From contig JAKAKI010000045.1 in the NCBI GenBank assembly GCA_021813505.1, positions 1 through 62,898 on the forward strand: DNA of 62,898 nucleotides, in the 5' to 3' direction. Numbering within the stretch: the stretch's first letter is position 1; each line of letters opens with the position of its first letter. Below are positions 43,443 to 52,010 of the stretch, one piece after another. A program made the translations under genes and the position numbers. The notes beneath the pieces were generated by a model. The model was not told the origin of the DNA, did no database searches, and was given only the letters and a program-made list of their open reading frames with translations. This stretch comes from a bacterium (GTDB lineage: Bacteria; Zixibacteria; MSB-5A5; WJJR01).

Positions 43443-45560
43443 ATGACCTCCATCCAATCCCTCGAATTTGAAGCCAGCCTCCTGCGCCGGTCCCTTCTTA
43501 ACGAAGTTCCGGAACACCAGATTCTTTGCATCCTGCGATTCTTCGCCAGGCTTCAGTCGTCGCCTGTCCTGACACGTCACCCGACGCTGGGTGAAGGTTA
43601 TGTGCGAGAATTCCTACCAACCATGGTGGAGGCAGTCTCGCATGCCGATCCATGCGATCTGCTCCCACAGGAAAAGGCCCAATTGCAGGCACTCCTGGGA
43701 TTTCTCGAGCCGCACTCAGGTTCGACCATCGCTCCCGAGGATATTCAGCGACTTGCCGGATACCATGAACGGGCGTCGTCGCGGGTCCTGCAGCTTCCAC
43801 CTCCGATTTCGAAGCAAGAGACAATACTGGCGGCACTTCTGGTCGAAGATGTCCCCGAGCTTGCGCTCGGACCGCGGGGGCGTCTTCTCTGGCTCAGTGT
43901 GCACGCCTCCGCATGCGACCGCGATGAACAACGGGATATTATCCATATCTTCAACCCCCACATCTACGCCGAAGGCCCGTTGGTGCGACAGGCTGAGCGC
44001 GCGGCTGGGGCGGCGCGTTCGTATTTGCGCCAACACTTTGGCCTGCCGATGGAGAGACGCTACCGGCTGGATTTCCGCGTCCTGCCAATCACCTCGCGGC
44101 TGACGGGAAACTCGATCGGGATCGCTTTCGCGGTCGGTGCTGTCATCGCCATAGCCAAACGGGAGGAACTGCGCGAGGCGTTCGCCGTGCAACCATCGGT
44201 CGCCTTCACCGGTGCTGTTGGCGCAGACGGCACCGTTGAACCAATCGACGGTGAAGGGCTGCGCTCCAAGCTCGAACGCGCCCATAACAATCGTCTCAAT
44301 TACGTGGCCATCCCGCGCGCACATGTAACCGAGGCCTACGAGACTGTCCGGGAATTGGAGCGCCGATCGCCGGGCCACACTTTGAACATCGTCGGCGCCG
44401 ACACCATTGACGCCATTCTCAATGACCGCAACCTGATCGACCGAGAGCACCGTCCGATCGTGGCATATACAGCCGCCCGCGTACGCAAGGGAATGAACAA
44501 CCCCAAAGTCGGCCTCCCCGTCCTGCTCTCACTCCTGGCCATCCTCGCCATCCTGATCATCCCCTGGATCACCAGCCGCCTTGACACCAACCCCGCCACG
44601 GTGGAGATCAAGGGCAAGGGCATCCTAGTCAAGAACCAGCACGGAAGAACCCTGTGGGGGAAGGAGTACCAGTGCGATTCGCTCTTTAGGGACACCGACG
44701 ACTGGCAAGTCTATGACCTGGATGGTGATGGAGAGAATGAGGTCCTGATCGAACCGCCGACCCGGTGTCCGTCGCCAGACAATCCCAAGCTGTTTGTCTA
44801 TTCCTCAGATGGTGCCCTGCGGTTCTCACGTGATTGTGCTATCTGGGATCAGTATCCCGGTGACAACGTCCCTCGCCTATGCTATGCGGCAGGGCCACTC
44901 GCTGTGATCCCCGATGACAGTGGTCCCGTGATCGTCACTATGGCCTCGGAGAATAACCCGTCCCGCGCTCATATCCGAACATGGACCGCCTCAGGTGATT
45001 CGACTGGATGGTATATCAACGCCGGAATTAGCAGCTTTCGACTCGCCCGCGACCTCGATGGAGACGGCACCAAGGAACTTCTCTTCACAGGTTATAACGT
45101 TAGAATGTCGGCCTCGGCTCTTTTTGTTTTGAAGACTGCGGGAAGCAAAGGCGTTTCCCCTCCGTACCACGACCCACAGTACGATCTGAGCCGGGTCACT
45201 CCCGGTAACCAACTGCACTACGTGATCTTCCACAGAACTGACCTCTCTGTCGCCGATACGTGTCCGTACAACGCACCCGGAGAATTCCGGAGCGAATCTG
45301 ACAGCAGCTTCCGAATGGACGTCTTGGATGGTCACGACACTACGGCACGTTGCCACGTTGAGTACTACCTGGACTGGAATCTGCGCGCAGTTCGTGTTGA
45401 CATCAGTGATGCATTCAGGGTCCGGCGTCAGCAAGCAGCCAACGATGGTCGCCTGCCACACATCGATTGGTCTCCGTACCTCAGGCATGTCCGCGACACA
45501 GTTACCTATTGGGCACCTGCTGGTTGGGTGACTGAAGCTCAGCGATGCCTTGCGAATTAG
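43443..45560 (+). CDS. Membrane protein with Lon-type (S16) peptidase domain and periplasmic FG-GAP-like region
   Basis: 705 residues. Residues 1-200: helical, unassigned. About 205-330: a Lon-protease-type S16 domain, matching Lon in TGNSIGIAFAVGAVIAI (Lon GPSAG) and VAFTGAVGADGTVEPIDGEGLRSKLERA (Lon VAMTGEITLRGxVLPIGGLKEKLLAA). The catalytic Ser would be Ser224 and Lys Lys276; spacing is 52 instead of the 43 of E. coli Lon because of an insert before VAFTG. There is no AAA domain. A membrane helix lies at about 355-377 and then an outside region with calcium-type DLDGDGENEV and DLDGDGTKEL motifs as in FG-GAP/VCBS propellers. ATG at 43443 chosen; an upstream in-frame ATG lies inside the repeat. 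Confidence 0.7.
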   Translation: MTSIQSLEFEASLLRRSLLNEVPEHQILCILRFFARLQSSPVLTRHPTLGEGYVREFLPTMVEAVSHADPCDLLPQEKAQLQALLGFLEPHSGSTIAPEDIQRLAGYHERASSRVLQLPPPISKQETILAALLVEDVPELALGPRGRLLWLSVHASACDRDEQRDIIHIFNPHIYAEGPLVRQAERAAGAARSYLRQHFGLPMERRYRLDFRVLPITSRLTGNSIGIAFAVGAVIAIAKREELREAFAVQPSVAFTGAVGADGTVEPIDGEGLRSKLERAHNNRLNYVAIPRAHVTEAYETVRELERRSPGHTLNIVGADTIDAILNDRNLIDREHRPIVAYTAARVRKGMNNPKVGLPVLLSLLAILAILIIPWITSRLDTNPATVEIKGKGILVKNQHGRTLWGKEYQCDSLFRDTDDWQVYDLDGDGENEVLIEPPTRCPSPDNPKLFVYSSDGALRFSRDCAIWDQYPGDNVPRLCYAAGPLAVIPDDSGPVIVTMASENNPSRAHIRTWTASGDSTGWYINAGISSFRLARDLDGDGTKELLFTGYNVRMSASALFVLKTAGSKGVSPPYHDPQYDLSRVTPGNQLHYVIFHRTDLSVADTCPYNAPGEFRSESDSSFRMDVLDGHDTTARCHVEYYLDWNLRAVRVDISDAFRVRRQQAANDGRLPHIDWSPYLRHVRDTVTYWAPAGWVTEAQRCLAN

Positions 45561-45814
45561 CTTGATTTCGCCTTCCACTCCGCAGTTCGATCGTAACCGA
45601 CCGATCTTCTGAAGGCAAGTCCCGTTCACACGGTGAGGGTACCCTGCCGGGTCCCAAGACCACCCCCAAGCTCTCAACTAACTCACTTTTTTTCTGCACT
45701 TCAATTCGGACGCCACTAATCAGACTTCAGAATGGACGTACCGCGGCTATCTAAGAGCTTCGACTCGTTCAATGCGTCCGCGTAACGAAAAGCAGCAAGG
45801 AGGAAAGACCGCTT

Positions 45815-47212
45815 ATGAGAACATCGATCATGCTTTGGCGTGGTGCTGCGTCAACACAGACGGCAAGAATGCCACAACCCAAAATCAGGAAGGTCGCTGC
45901 TCTTGCCATGGCATTTGTCTTTGGCGTGACAGGGACAGTGCTTCACCCTGGCGCATCCTTAGCAGCCGGAATGTGTTTTCAACCACCGGTGAAATACGCA
46001 AGTGGCTACAATCCAATGAGTCTATTTTCGGTGGACTTGAATATGAATGGCTTCCCCGACCTTTCGGTCATCAACAACTTCAACAGCTCCTCGTACTACG
46101 GTTTCTCGCTGTTGTGGAATACCGGAGAGGGGAAATTCCCAACCAGAGCTGAAGGCAGCGCCGGCAGCCAGCCGTATTCCGTCGCCTATGGCGATTTCGA
46201 CAATGACGGTTGCCTCGACCTTGCCGTGGCGAATGTTTACTCAGCCAACATCTCCGTGATGAAAGGAAACTGCAAAGGCGGATTCGAATCGCCGAAGAAC
46301 TTCGCCGTGGGACAGCATCCTCATGATCTTGTCGCGAGCGATCTTAACAAGGATGGGTGGGTGGACATCGCGGTAGCCAATGGATTTTCGGATAACTGTA
46401 CGATTCTACTTAACAACAAGGATACCGGCATCGCCTTCAGCACCACGACTTACCCGGCTGGTGATGGTTCCCACAATCTGGTGGCTGCAGACTTGAATGG
46501 TGACGGGTACGATGACCTTGCTATTGCAAACTACAACACTAATTTTGTCACGATCTTACTCAACAATGGAGACGGCACGTTTGCCGCAAGTCCGGACTAT
46601 GTGGTCGGAACGGCCCCCTACTCGGTTGTTGCGCGTGATTTGGACGGTGACGGGGACAGCGACCTGGCAATTGCAATGGTGCAAGGAGGGATCCCAGGCT
46701 CAGTCGCAATAGGTATGAATTACGGCAACGGATCATTCGCTACGCCGGTTTCCTATCCCGTTCTTGTGGACCCAATGAGTGTCGTCACCGCTGATCTCGA
46801 CATGGACAACGATCCCGATCTCGCTGTTGCCAACGGCGGATCAGATTCTATCTCAGTGTTGGTGAACAATGGGAGCGGGGCATTCCCGTCCACTATTCAT
46901 GTCCCCGTCGGATATCGCCAGGGTGATATTGTCGCTTCTGACCTGGATCGGGATGGCGACGATGATCTCGCAGTGACGTGTCCGTCAACTGACAGCGTCC
47001 TAGTCCTTGCCAGTTGCGTTAGTACGTGTGAGCCAGTGATCGTACTTGACCGTGGCGCGGACCTTAACTGCGATGGAATCGCCGGCGATGTGTTCGATGT
47101 CATAGCAGCCATTGATATTGCCTTTGGAGGAGGTGTAATCCCGCCATGTGCTGTTACGGATCGCGGCATGCCGACTCGCTTCACCGGAGGGTACTCAGCC
47201 CCACCCAGGTAG
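45815..47212 (+). CDS. Secreted FG-GAP/VCBS-repeat protein with dockerin-like tail
   Basis: 465 residues. Signal sequence about 26-51 (VAALAMAFVFGVTGTVLHPGASLAAG), then seven or so FG-GAP units with the repeated pattern VAxDLxxDGxxDLAVAN (e.g. VAYGDFDNDGCLDLAVAN, VARDLDGDGDSDLAIA) that form a calcium-binding beta propeller. The C-terminus ADLNCDGIAGDVFDVIAAIDIAFGG resembles a dockerin-type EF-hand repeat. Role unknown; surface or extracellular binding inferred. RBS AAGGAGGAAAG. It is the fourth gene of the locus, 254 bases after the peptidase gene, which gap shows no features. Confidence 0.85.
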   Translation: MRTSIMLWRGAASTQTARMPQPKIRKVAALAMAFVFGVTGTVLHPGASLAAGMCFQPPVKYASGYNPMSLFSVDLNMNGFPDLSVINNFNSSSYYGFSLLWNTGEGKFPTRAEGSAGSQPYSVAYGDFDNDGCLDLAVANVYSANISVMKGNCKGGFESPKNFAVGQHPHDLVASDLNKDGWVDIAVANGFSDNCTILLNNKDTGIAFSTTTYPAGDGSHNLVAADLNGDGYDDLAIANYNTNFVTILLNNGDGTFAASPDYVVGTAPYSVVARDLDGDGDSDLAIAMVQGGIPGSVAIGMNYGNGSFATPVSYPVLVDPMSVVTADLDMDNDPDLAVANGGSDSISVLVNNGSGAFPSTIHVPVGYRQGDIVASDLDRDGDDDLAVTCPSTDSVLVLASCVSTCEPVIVLDRGADLNCDGIAGDVFDVIAAIDIAFGGGVIPPCAVTDRGMPTRFTGGYSAPPR

Positions 47213-47292
47213 GGCTTTGGAGTAACTGTCATCTCACCGCCTAGTAGATTGGTTTTGCTCCTGCTGAAGTAGGGCTCCAGCAGGACACGAGG

Positions 47293-47342
47293 GGGAACAA
47301 CCCCGTCCCGCGTGGTTCTGCGCGGGGCGGGGTTCCCGTTTT
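47293..47342 (+). terminator. Probable terminator after the FG-GAP gene
   Basis: Long, nearly continuous hairpin (GGGAACAACCCCGTCCCGCG pairing with CGCGGGGCGGGGTTCCC) followed by GTTTTGG. The U-tract is short but the stem is strong. Confidence 0.7.
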
Positions 47343-47346
47343 GGTT

Positions 47347-47490
47347 GGTAGGGTGCGTCATTGACGCACCTACCCTTACCCCGGCGCGCCCGACTCCGGC
47401 ATCGCCGATACATGCCACGGGCGTCCACTCTTTTCATCAACCGCCTGTCTCGTGCCCGGAGGCAAAAGGTGCGTTGATAACGCACCCTAC
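47347..47490. repeat. REPIN-like element 1
   Basis: Palindrome GGTAGGGTGCGTC-AT-TGACGCACC-TACC at 47347-47374 and an inverted partner AGGTGCGTTGATAACGCACCCTA at 47467-47489 bound a 144-base unit. Internal GTGCCCGGAGGCAAAAGGTGCG is repeated in element 3. Confidence 0.9.
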
Positions 47491-47497
47491 CATTCGC

Positions 47498-47583
47498 GTA
47501 GGGTGCGTCATCGACGCACCTACTCTCACCCCGGCGCGCCCGATGCCCGGAGCCGAAGGGTGCGTTAATAACGCACCCTACCA
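47498..47583. repeat. REPIN-like element 2 (internally shortened)
   Basis: Palindromes at 47498-47523 and 47557-47583 bound an 86-base unit sharing CCCCGGCGCGCCCGA with element 1 but lacking its middle. It ends 44 bases before the transposase start. Confidence 0.9.
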
Positions 47584-47626
47584 GGAAATCTCTTGAGTAC
47601 ACTGATCTTGCACGGCACATTTCGAC

Positions 47627-48157
47627 ATGCCCGAATACAGGCGGGTCCGGATTCCCGGCGGGACATACTTCTTTACGGTGGTCACGCATGAGCGGCGTCC
47701 GATACTCTGCTCGCCCCAATCACGCGCCGCTTTGCGGCAGGCCATTGTCGATACACGACGTGACCGCCCATTCGTTTCCATCGCGTGGGTGCTGTTGCCC
47801 GATCACTTGCATACGATCTGGCAGCTACCTGAGGATGACGCCGACTATCCTACACGCTGGCGGTTGATCAAGGCACGGTTCTCTCGTTTGATTGGCCCCA
47901 CGCTCCTTCCCGTCGAAATCGTTGCCTCTCGCGACAAGCGGGCGGAACGATATGTCTGGCAGCGCCGGTATTGGGAGCATGTGATCCGCAACGAGGACGA
48001 CTTGAGGCGGCACGTCGATTACATTCACTACAACCCTGTGAAACACGGATTGGCAGCAGATCCCGAAGCGTGGCCATATTCGACATATCACAGGTACCAG
48101 TTCACCAATCCATCGCGAACAATGTTGCCACCCGAAGAATTGGAAATCCCCGAGTAG
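47627..48157 (+). CDS. REP-associated tyrosine transposase (RAYT, Y1/TnpA-REP)
   Basis: 176 residues, HUH/Y1 single-strand transposase of the REP family (old name: IS200-like Transposase_17). HUH histidines His60 and His62 in PDHLHTIWQLPE; nucleophile Tyr132 in RHVDYIHYNPVKHGL; VWQRRYWEHVIRNEDDL is the usual preceding helix. Intact length. Flanked by three copies of a palindromic element that are its probable substrates. The TAG stop (48155-48157) is supplied by the palindrome of element 3. No terminal-repeat IS structure is seen, in line with domesticated RAYTs. Confidence 0.95.
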   Translation: MPEYRRVRIPGGTYFFTVVTHERRPILCSPQSRAALRQAIVDTRRDRPFVSIAWVLLPDHLHTIWQLPEDDADYPTRWRLIKARFSRLIGPTLLPVEIVASRDKRAERYVWQRRYWEHVIRNEDDLRRHVDYIHYNPVKHGLAADPEAWPYSTYHRYQFTNPSRTMLPPEELEIPE

Positions 48158-48294
48158 GGTGCGTCATTGACGCACCTACCGTTTCGGAGGCACGCCCGAT
48201 TCGGCCCCGCTGAGGCATCCCTCGTCGTCCGCTCTTCTCAACAACCGCCTGTGCCGTGCCCGGCGGCAAAAGGTGCGTTAATAACGCACCCTAC
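48154..48294. repeat. REPIN-like element 3
   Basis: GTAGGGTGCGTCATTGACGCACCTAC at 48154-48179 and the inverted AGGTGCGTTAATAACGCACCCTAC at 48271-48294 bound a 141-base unit homologous to element 1. It supplies the stop codon of the transposase gene at its left end and of the radical SAM gene at its right end. Confidence 0.9.
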
Positions 48295-49295
48295 TTCTTT
48301 GTGGAATGCACCGCGGCATGGATCGGGCAGCCCACACGCTTCGCGAGCTCGGCCCCCGATTCCCATTTGCGGTAGCGATCAAATGACGAGGCGCGGCGGG
48401 CACAGCCGATTGTGCAGGAGGCTTCGCACCCCTTGCGTTGCGGAAAGTAGCGCGCGATCTCCGCGCGTCCGTATTCCAAAAGCGGGATGCCGGGGTCGCC
48501 ACGTCGCTGGCTGCAGTAAGAGACAATGCCGAATTCATCGATGTACAGATACCGTGAGCCGGCGCGGCATTTCCAGTTGCTGCGGCCTGTGTTGATCATC
48601 TCCCGCTCCCAGCCTTCGCCGAAACGGTGCCAGAGCGAACGGCGCCGGACGCTCCGCACGTGCGACAATAGCTGCATCAAGTCATCCCGATTGACCAACT
48701 CCGACTCGACCGACCCGCCGCCGTTGTGCAAAAGGCTGACCGTCATGTAGAATCCCAGCGAGCGGACTTCATCCACCAGCCGCCTGGTCTCTGCGGCGGG
48801 GACAGAACCCAGCACCGCGTTGATGTTAACTTTGAAAGTCGCGTGATCCCGCAACAGCTGCAATTTCGGTTTCAGTTTGCTCAGCGACTTCTCCGAGACC
48901 TCATCCGGTTCCATATTGTCGATGGAAACCTGAAGCAGCTCGAGCCCCGTGCGATTCAGCCGTTCGATCCGCTGTCTCGTCAGCGCATAGCCATTCGTGA
49001 TCGAGGTGCAGACCATCCCGTGCGAGACGATATGATCGATGACCTCTTCCAGATGGGGGTGCAAGAGCGGCTCCCCGCCGGTCAGGGTGACGATCCCATT
49101 TCCCAGTGAGGCAAGATGGTCAACACACTTCGTTAATTGCGACGTCTCGACCGGCGGCGAGTACTGATCGTACTCATTGCAGTACGCACAGGCCAGATTG
49201 CAGCGGCGGGTGACAACGAGTTGCGCGAGGATTGGCGTGTACGGATCGGCGACAGCCTTGAGGAGACGGCGCAGCGGATCCAGCTTTTTGCGCAT
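48291..49295 (-). CDS. Radical SAM protein with C-terminal SPASM-like cysteine cluster
   Basis: 334 residues. CNLACAYC gives the CxxxCxxC cluster that binds the SAM-cleaving 4Fe-4S centre (with GGEPLLHPHL and ITNGYALT of the core). The C-terminal part has further cysteines (WKCRAG, YCSQ, GCEASCTIGC) of SPASM/twitch type for auxiliary clusters. Substrate unknown; such enzymes modify peptides or proteins or prepare cofactors, and no substrate-like gene adjoins. ATG 49295 has AGGGAGGG; the longer frame to 49391 lacks one. The stop lies in the REP palindrome. Confidence 0.88.
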   Translation of the reverse strand: MRKKLDPLRRLLKAVADPYTPILAQLVVTRRCNLACAYCNEYDQYSPPVETSQLTKCVDHLASLGNGIVTLTGGEPLLHPHLEEVIDHIVSHGMVCTSITNGYALTRQRIERLNRTGLELLQVSIDNMEPDEVSEKSLSKLKPKLQLLRDHATFKVNINAVLGSVPAAETRRLVDEVRSLGFYMTVSLLHNGGGSVESELVNRDDLMQLLSHVRSVRRRSLWHRFGEGWEREMINTGRSNWKCRAGSRYLYIDEFGIVSYCSQRRGDPGIPLLEYGRAEIARYFPQRKGCEASCTIGCARRASSFDRYRKWESGAELAKRVGCPIHAAVHSTKK

Positions 49296-49470
49296 GAGAA
49301 CCCTCCCTGGTTTCGCCGGTGCCCTGTCACAGCAGGGCTGGGTGGCATCTCGCACCGCGCAACGCCCCGGCCACAACTGGCCGGAAGCCACACGGTTCGA
49401 TGCCCATTGCTTTCATGGTACGACCGTTTGACACTCCTGTCAACCCAAGCACCAAGATCATCAAGGTCTT

Positions 49471-49504
49471 ACAAGAAAGGCGGCCCGTGGATTCACGGGC
49501 CGCC
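49471..49504 (-). terminator. Rho-independent terminator of rplY operon
   Basis: On the minus strand an 11-bp stem GGCGGCCCGTG / CACGGGCCGCC with a 4-base loop followed by TTTCTTGT, located 30 bases after the rplY stop. Confidence 0.9.
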
Positions 49505-49534
49505 CAGGACAGCGCAATGGCGTAAACAATGCCC

Positions 49535-50257
49535 CTACTTCTCTTTGCCGCCTTTTTCCTTCTTGGCTTTCTTGTCACCACCGCCTTCGGCAGCCTCTTC
49601 GGTCTCCTTCTTCTCGGTGATCACTTCCGGAGCCCCTGCAGCGCTCTCGGCCGGAGCCGCCGCCGCTTCTGCGGTCGGCACCACTTCCTTGATCACCGTC
49701 GGCGGTACCACCGACGCCACCGTTCGGTCGCCCGGAGTGAGCACGCCGACGCGTTCCAGTTTGAGATCGCGGACGTGGAGACTGCCACCGATTCCGAGCG
49801 CGGTCACGTCGGCATCGATCAAATCCGGGATATCCGCCGGAAGCGATTCGATCTCCAGCTCACGCGTGATATGCTGGAGAATGCCGCCGAAATTCTTCAC
49901 ACCATCCGCGATCCCGGTCAGACGCACCGGCACGGTTACCCGGATCTTCCGGGTCGGCGAAATGTGCAGGAAATCGACGTGCAGAATCTCCTCGGTCACG
50001 GGATCGTGTTGCACGTCGCGCACCAAGGCCATCTCCGGTCCGCCGGCGCCACTATCGACGGTCAGGTCAACCAGAATGTGCTCCGAGGTTGACTTGTGGA
50101 GAATGGTCGTGATCTGATGGCGATTCAGACGCAAAGGCAGCGGGCTGGTGTGCTCCCCGTAAAGAATCCCGGGGATCGTTCCGGCCGCGCGTAACTTGCG
50201 GGCGGCTCCCTTGCCGGTGTCCTGGCGTTTGTAAACAGTCAGCGGTACTGCCTTCAT
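49535..50257 (-). CDS. rplY: 50S ribosomal protein L25/general stress protein Ctc
   Basis: 240 residues, the long Ctc-type L25 that binds 5S rRNA: N-terminal L25 domain (GAARKLRAAGTIPGILYGEH, FLHISPTRKIRVTVPVRL) and the TL5 C-terminal beta domain (LPADIPDLIDADVTALGIGGSLHVRDL). The tail is low-complexity and charged (KKETEEAAEGGGDKKAKKEKGG). Last gene of the prs operon. Confidence 0.96.
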   Translation of the reverse strand: MKAVPLTVYKRQDTGKGAARKLRAAGTIPGILYGEHTSPLPLRLNRHQITTILHKSTSEHILVDLTVDSGAGGPEMALVRDVQHDPVTEEILHVDFLHISPTRKIRVTVPVRLTGIADGVKNFGGILQHITRELEIESLPADIPDLIDADVTALGIGGSLHVRDLKLERVGVLTPGDRTVASVVPPTVIKEVVPTAEAAAAPAESAAGAPEVITEKKETEEAAEGGGDKKAKKEKGGKEK

Positions 50258-50290
50258 AATTCCAGACTCCTTTGTGAGCTGGCGTCGACG

Positions 50291-51322
50291 TTAGCCGGTG
50301 ATCCGGCCCACGTCACGCCCCGGTACTTTCCCCGCTTCACTCAGGCGGCGAGTGATATCTGTCATCTCCTCGGCCGGAGCAGAGAGGGAATCGAACAACT
50401 CTGAGATGGATTCCTCATGAGTAATGCGCCCGATCGCTTCAGCGAACAAAGGCGCGGTGGTTACGATTTCAATGTTGGCGGGCAGGTCACGCTGGGACAG
50501 ATCGATCGTGTCCGCGACGACCAGCCGCTTGATGGGCGAATTGCTGATCCGTTCCAGCGCCTTGCCCGAAAGCACCGGATGCGTGCAGCACGCATAGACG
50601 CAGAGCGAGCCGGCATCCTTGACCGCCTGCGCGGCCTGCGTCAGCGTCCCGCCGGTATCAACCATGTCATCCCGCAGGATGACGGTCTTTCCCTCGACAC
50701 TGCCGATGATGTTCAGGACTTCGGCACGGTTCGCCTGCGGACGGCGCTTATCGATGATGGCCAGCCCGCACGAGAGTGCTTTGGCGAAGGCCCGCGCCAT
50801 TTTAATCGAGCCGACGTCGGGCGAAACCACCACCGGACTCTCGACGCCCAGTTTGAAGAAGTACTCGTTGAACACGATTGACGAATACAAGTGGTCTGAC
50901 GGAATATCAAAGAAGCCTTGAATCTGCGAAGCGTGGAGGTCCATGGTCAGCACGCGGTCGGCGCCGGCCGTGGTGATCAGATTCGCCATGAGCCGCGCGG
51001 CAATGGAGACCCGCGGCTGATCCTTGCGGTCGGCACGCGCATAGCCGTAGTACGGAATCACCGCCGTGATGCGGCGCGCCGACGCCCGGCGCGCGGCCTC
51101 AATGAGCATCAGCAATTCGACCAGATTCTCCGCCGGCGTGTTGGTCGACTGGATGATGAACAAATCCGAGCCGCGGATGTTTTCGTCGATCTGAACGAAT
51201 ACTTCGCCATCGGAAAATCGCGTGACCGTGCAGGCGGTCAATTCGCGCCCGAGACGCTCTGCGATCTTCGAGGCCAGCGGCCGATTCCCGTTTCCGGCGA
51301 TGATCTTCAAACGGCTATCCAT
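50291..51322 (-). CDS. prs: Ribose-phosphate pyrophosphokinase
   Basis: Makes PRPP from ribose 5-phosphate and ATP for nucleotide, His/Trp and NAD synthesis. 343 residues: FSDGEVFVQIDENIRGSDLF, the catalytic flexible loop region PYYGYARADRKDQPR, RVLTMDLHASQIQGFF, and the PRPP-binding loop VILRDDMVDTGGTL. A C-terminal extension of about 25 residues beyond the usual 315 is present. Standard position between tRNA-Gln and rplY. Confidence 0.97.
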   Translation of the reverse strand: MDSRLKIIAGNGNRPLASKIAERLGRELTACTVTRFSDGEVFVQIDENIRGSDLFIIQSTNTPAENLVELLMLIEAARRASARRITAVIPYYGYARADRKDQPRVSIAARLMANLITTAGADRVLTMDLHASQIQGFFDIPSDHLYSSIVFNEYFFKLGVESPVVVSPDVGSIKMARAFAKALSCGLAIIDKRRPQANRAEVLNIIGSVEGKTVILRDDMVDTGGTLTQAAQAVKDAGSLCVYACCTHPVLSGKALERISNSPIKRLVVADTIDLSQRDLPANIEIVTTAPLFAEAIGRITHEESISELFDSLSAPAEEMTDITRRLSEAGKVPGRDVGRITG

Positions 51323-51358
51323 GGTTCCTACCGTTGGGTACCGCGTCCCGGCAATTGG

Positions 51359-51430
51359 CTGGGGCGCCAGGATTCGAACCTGGGAATGCGGGCTCCAAAG
51401 GCCCGTGTCTTACCGCTTGACGACGCCCCA
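51359..51430 (-). tRNA. tRNA-Gln (anticodon TTG)
   Basis: Acceptor stem TGGGGCG/CGCCCCA, D-arm with AAGCGGTAAG, anticodon stem CGGGC/GCCCG around loop CTTTGGA (TTG), T-arm CCAGGTTCGAATCCTGG, discriminator G. CCA follows directly in the genome (51356-51358 on the minus strand), so the 3' end is encoded. It lies between spoVG and prs. Confidence 0.97.
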
Positions 51431-51572
51431 GTCGGAATTCTCTGCGCCTTCGCCGTGCGCCTATTGATCAATTCCCAATTCATCGATACACACTATCGTT
51501 CCCAGCACGTTCTGACAGCCACTCCAGGGCCGCCGTGTACGAGCCCGCGTGATTACTCCGGATCTCTTTGGG

Positions 51573-51947
51573 TTAGCCAGCCGCCTGAGAGGGATAACTG
51601 GGTGCCCCGTCCGCATCGGATACCGCAAGATCATCCGCCGCATCATGGCCTTTCGCTGATCCCTTGGTATCGCTGCCGCGGCGGGAGGCCGCCGACTTCA
51701 GTTCCGTTTCGTATGCGCTCAATACTGCTTCCTCGATCTTCTGGCGCATCCGGTTGTTGATGGGATGCGCGACATCCTGATGCGTTCCGTCGCTGCGCTT
51801 GCGCGATGGCATCGAGACGAAATACCCGCTGTTCCCGTTGATGATCTTCAGTCCCCTAATCACGAATTCATCGTCGAATGTAACGTTCGCAAACGCCTTC
51901 AGTTTGTCCTCGTTTCGAAGCGTGACGCGCACCTCAGTGATTTCCAT
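51573..51947 (-). CDS. spoVG: SpoVG family RNA/DNA-binding regulator
   Basis: 124 residues. The core of about 85 residues is canonical: MEITEVRVTLRNEDKLKAFANVTFDDEFVIRGLKII and the basic motif GYFVSMPSRKRSDGTHQDVAHPIN, followed by a variable Ser/Asp/Ala-rich tail. Known relatives bind nucleic acids and act as global regulators. RBS GGGAGGACG. Located 63 bases after ispE. Confidence 0.96.
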   Translation of the reverse strand: MEITEVRVTLRNEDKLKAFANVTFDDEFVIRGLKIINGNSGYFVSMPSRKRSDGTHQDVAHPINNRMRQKIEEAVLSAYETELKSAASRRGSDTKGSAKGHDAADDLAVSDADGAPSYPSQAAG

Positions 51948-52010
51948 CGGGTCGTCCTCCCAGACAACGAACGGTCAAATGCGGGTTGACTGCTGCCTCA
52001 TGGTAACGAC

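Noticed and set aside
47347-47583. CRISPR or tandem terminators
   Set aside because: Paired opposite palindromes next to a RAYT gene fit REPIN elements; no T-runs follow.
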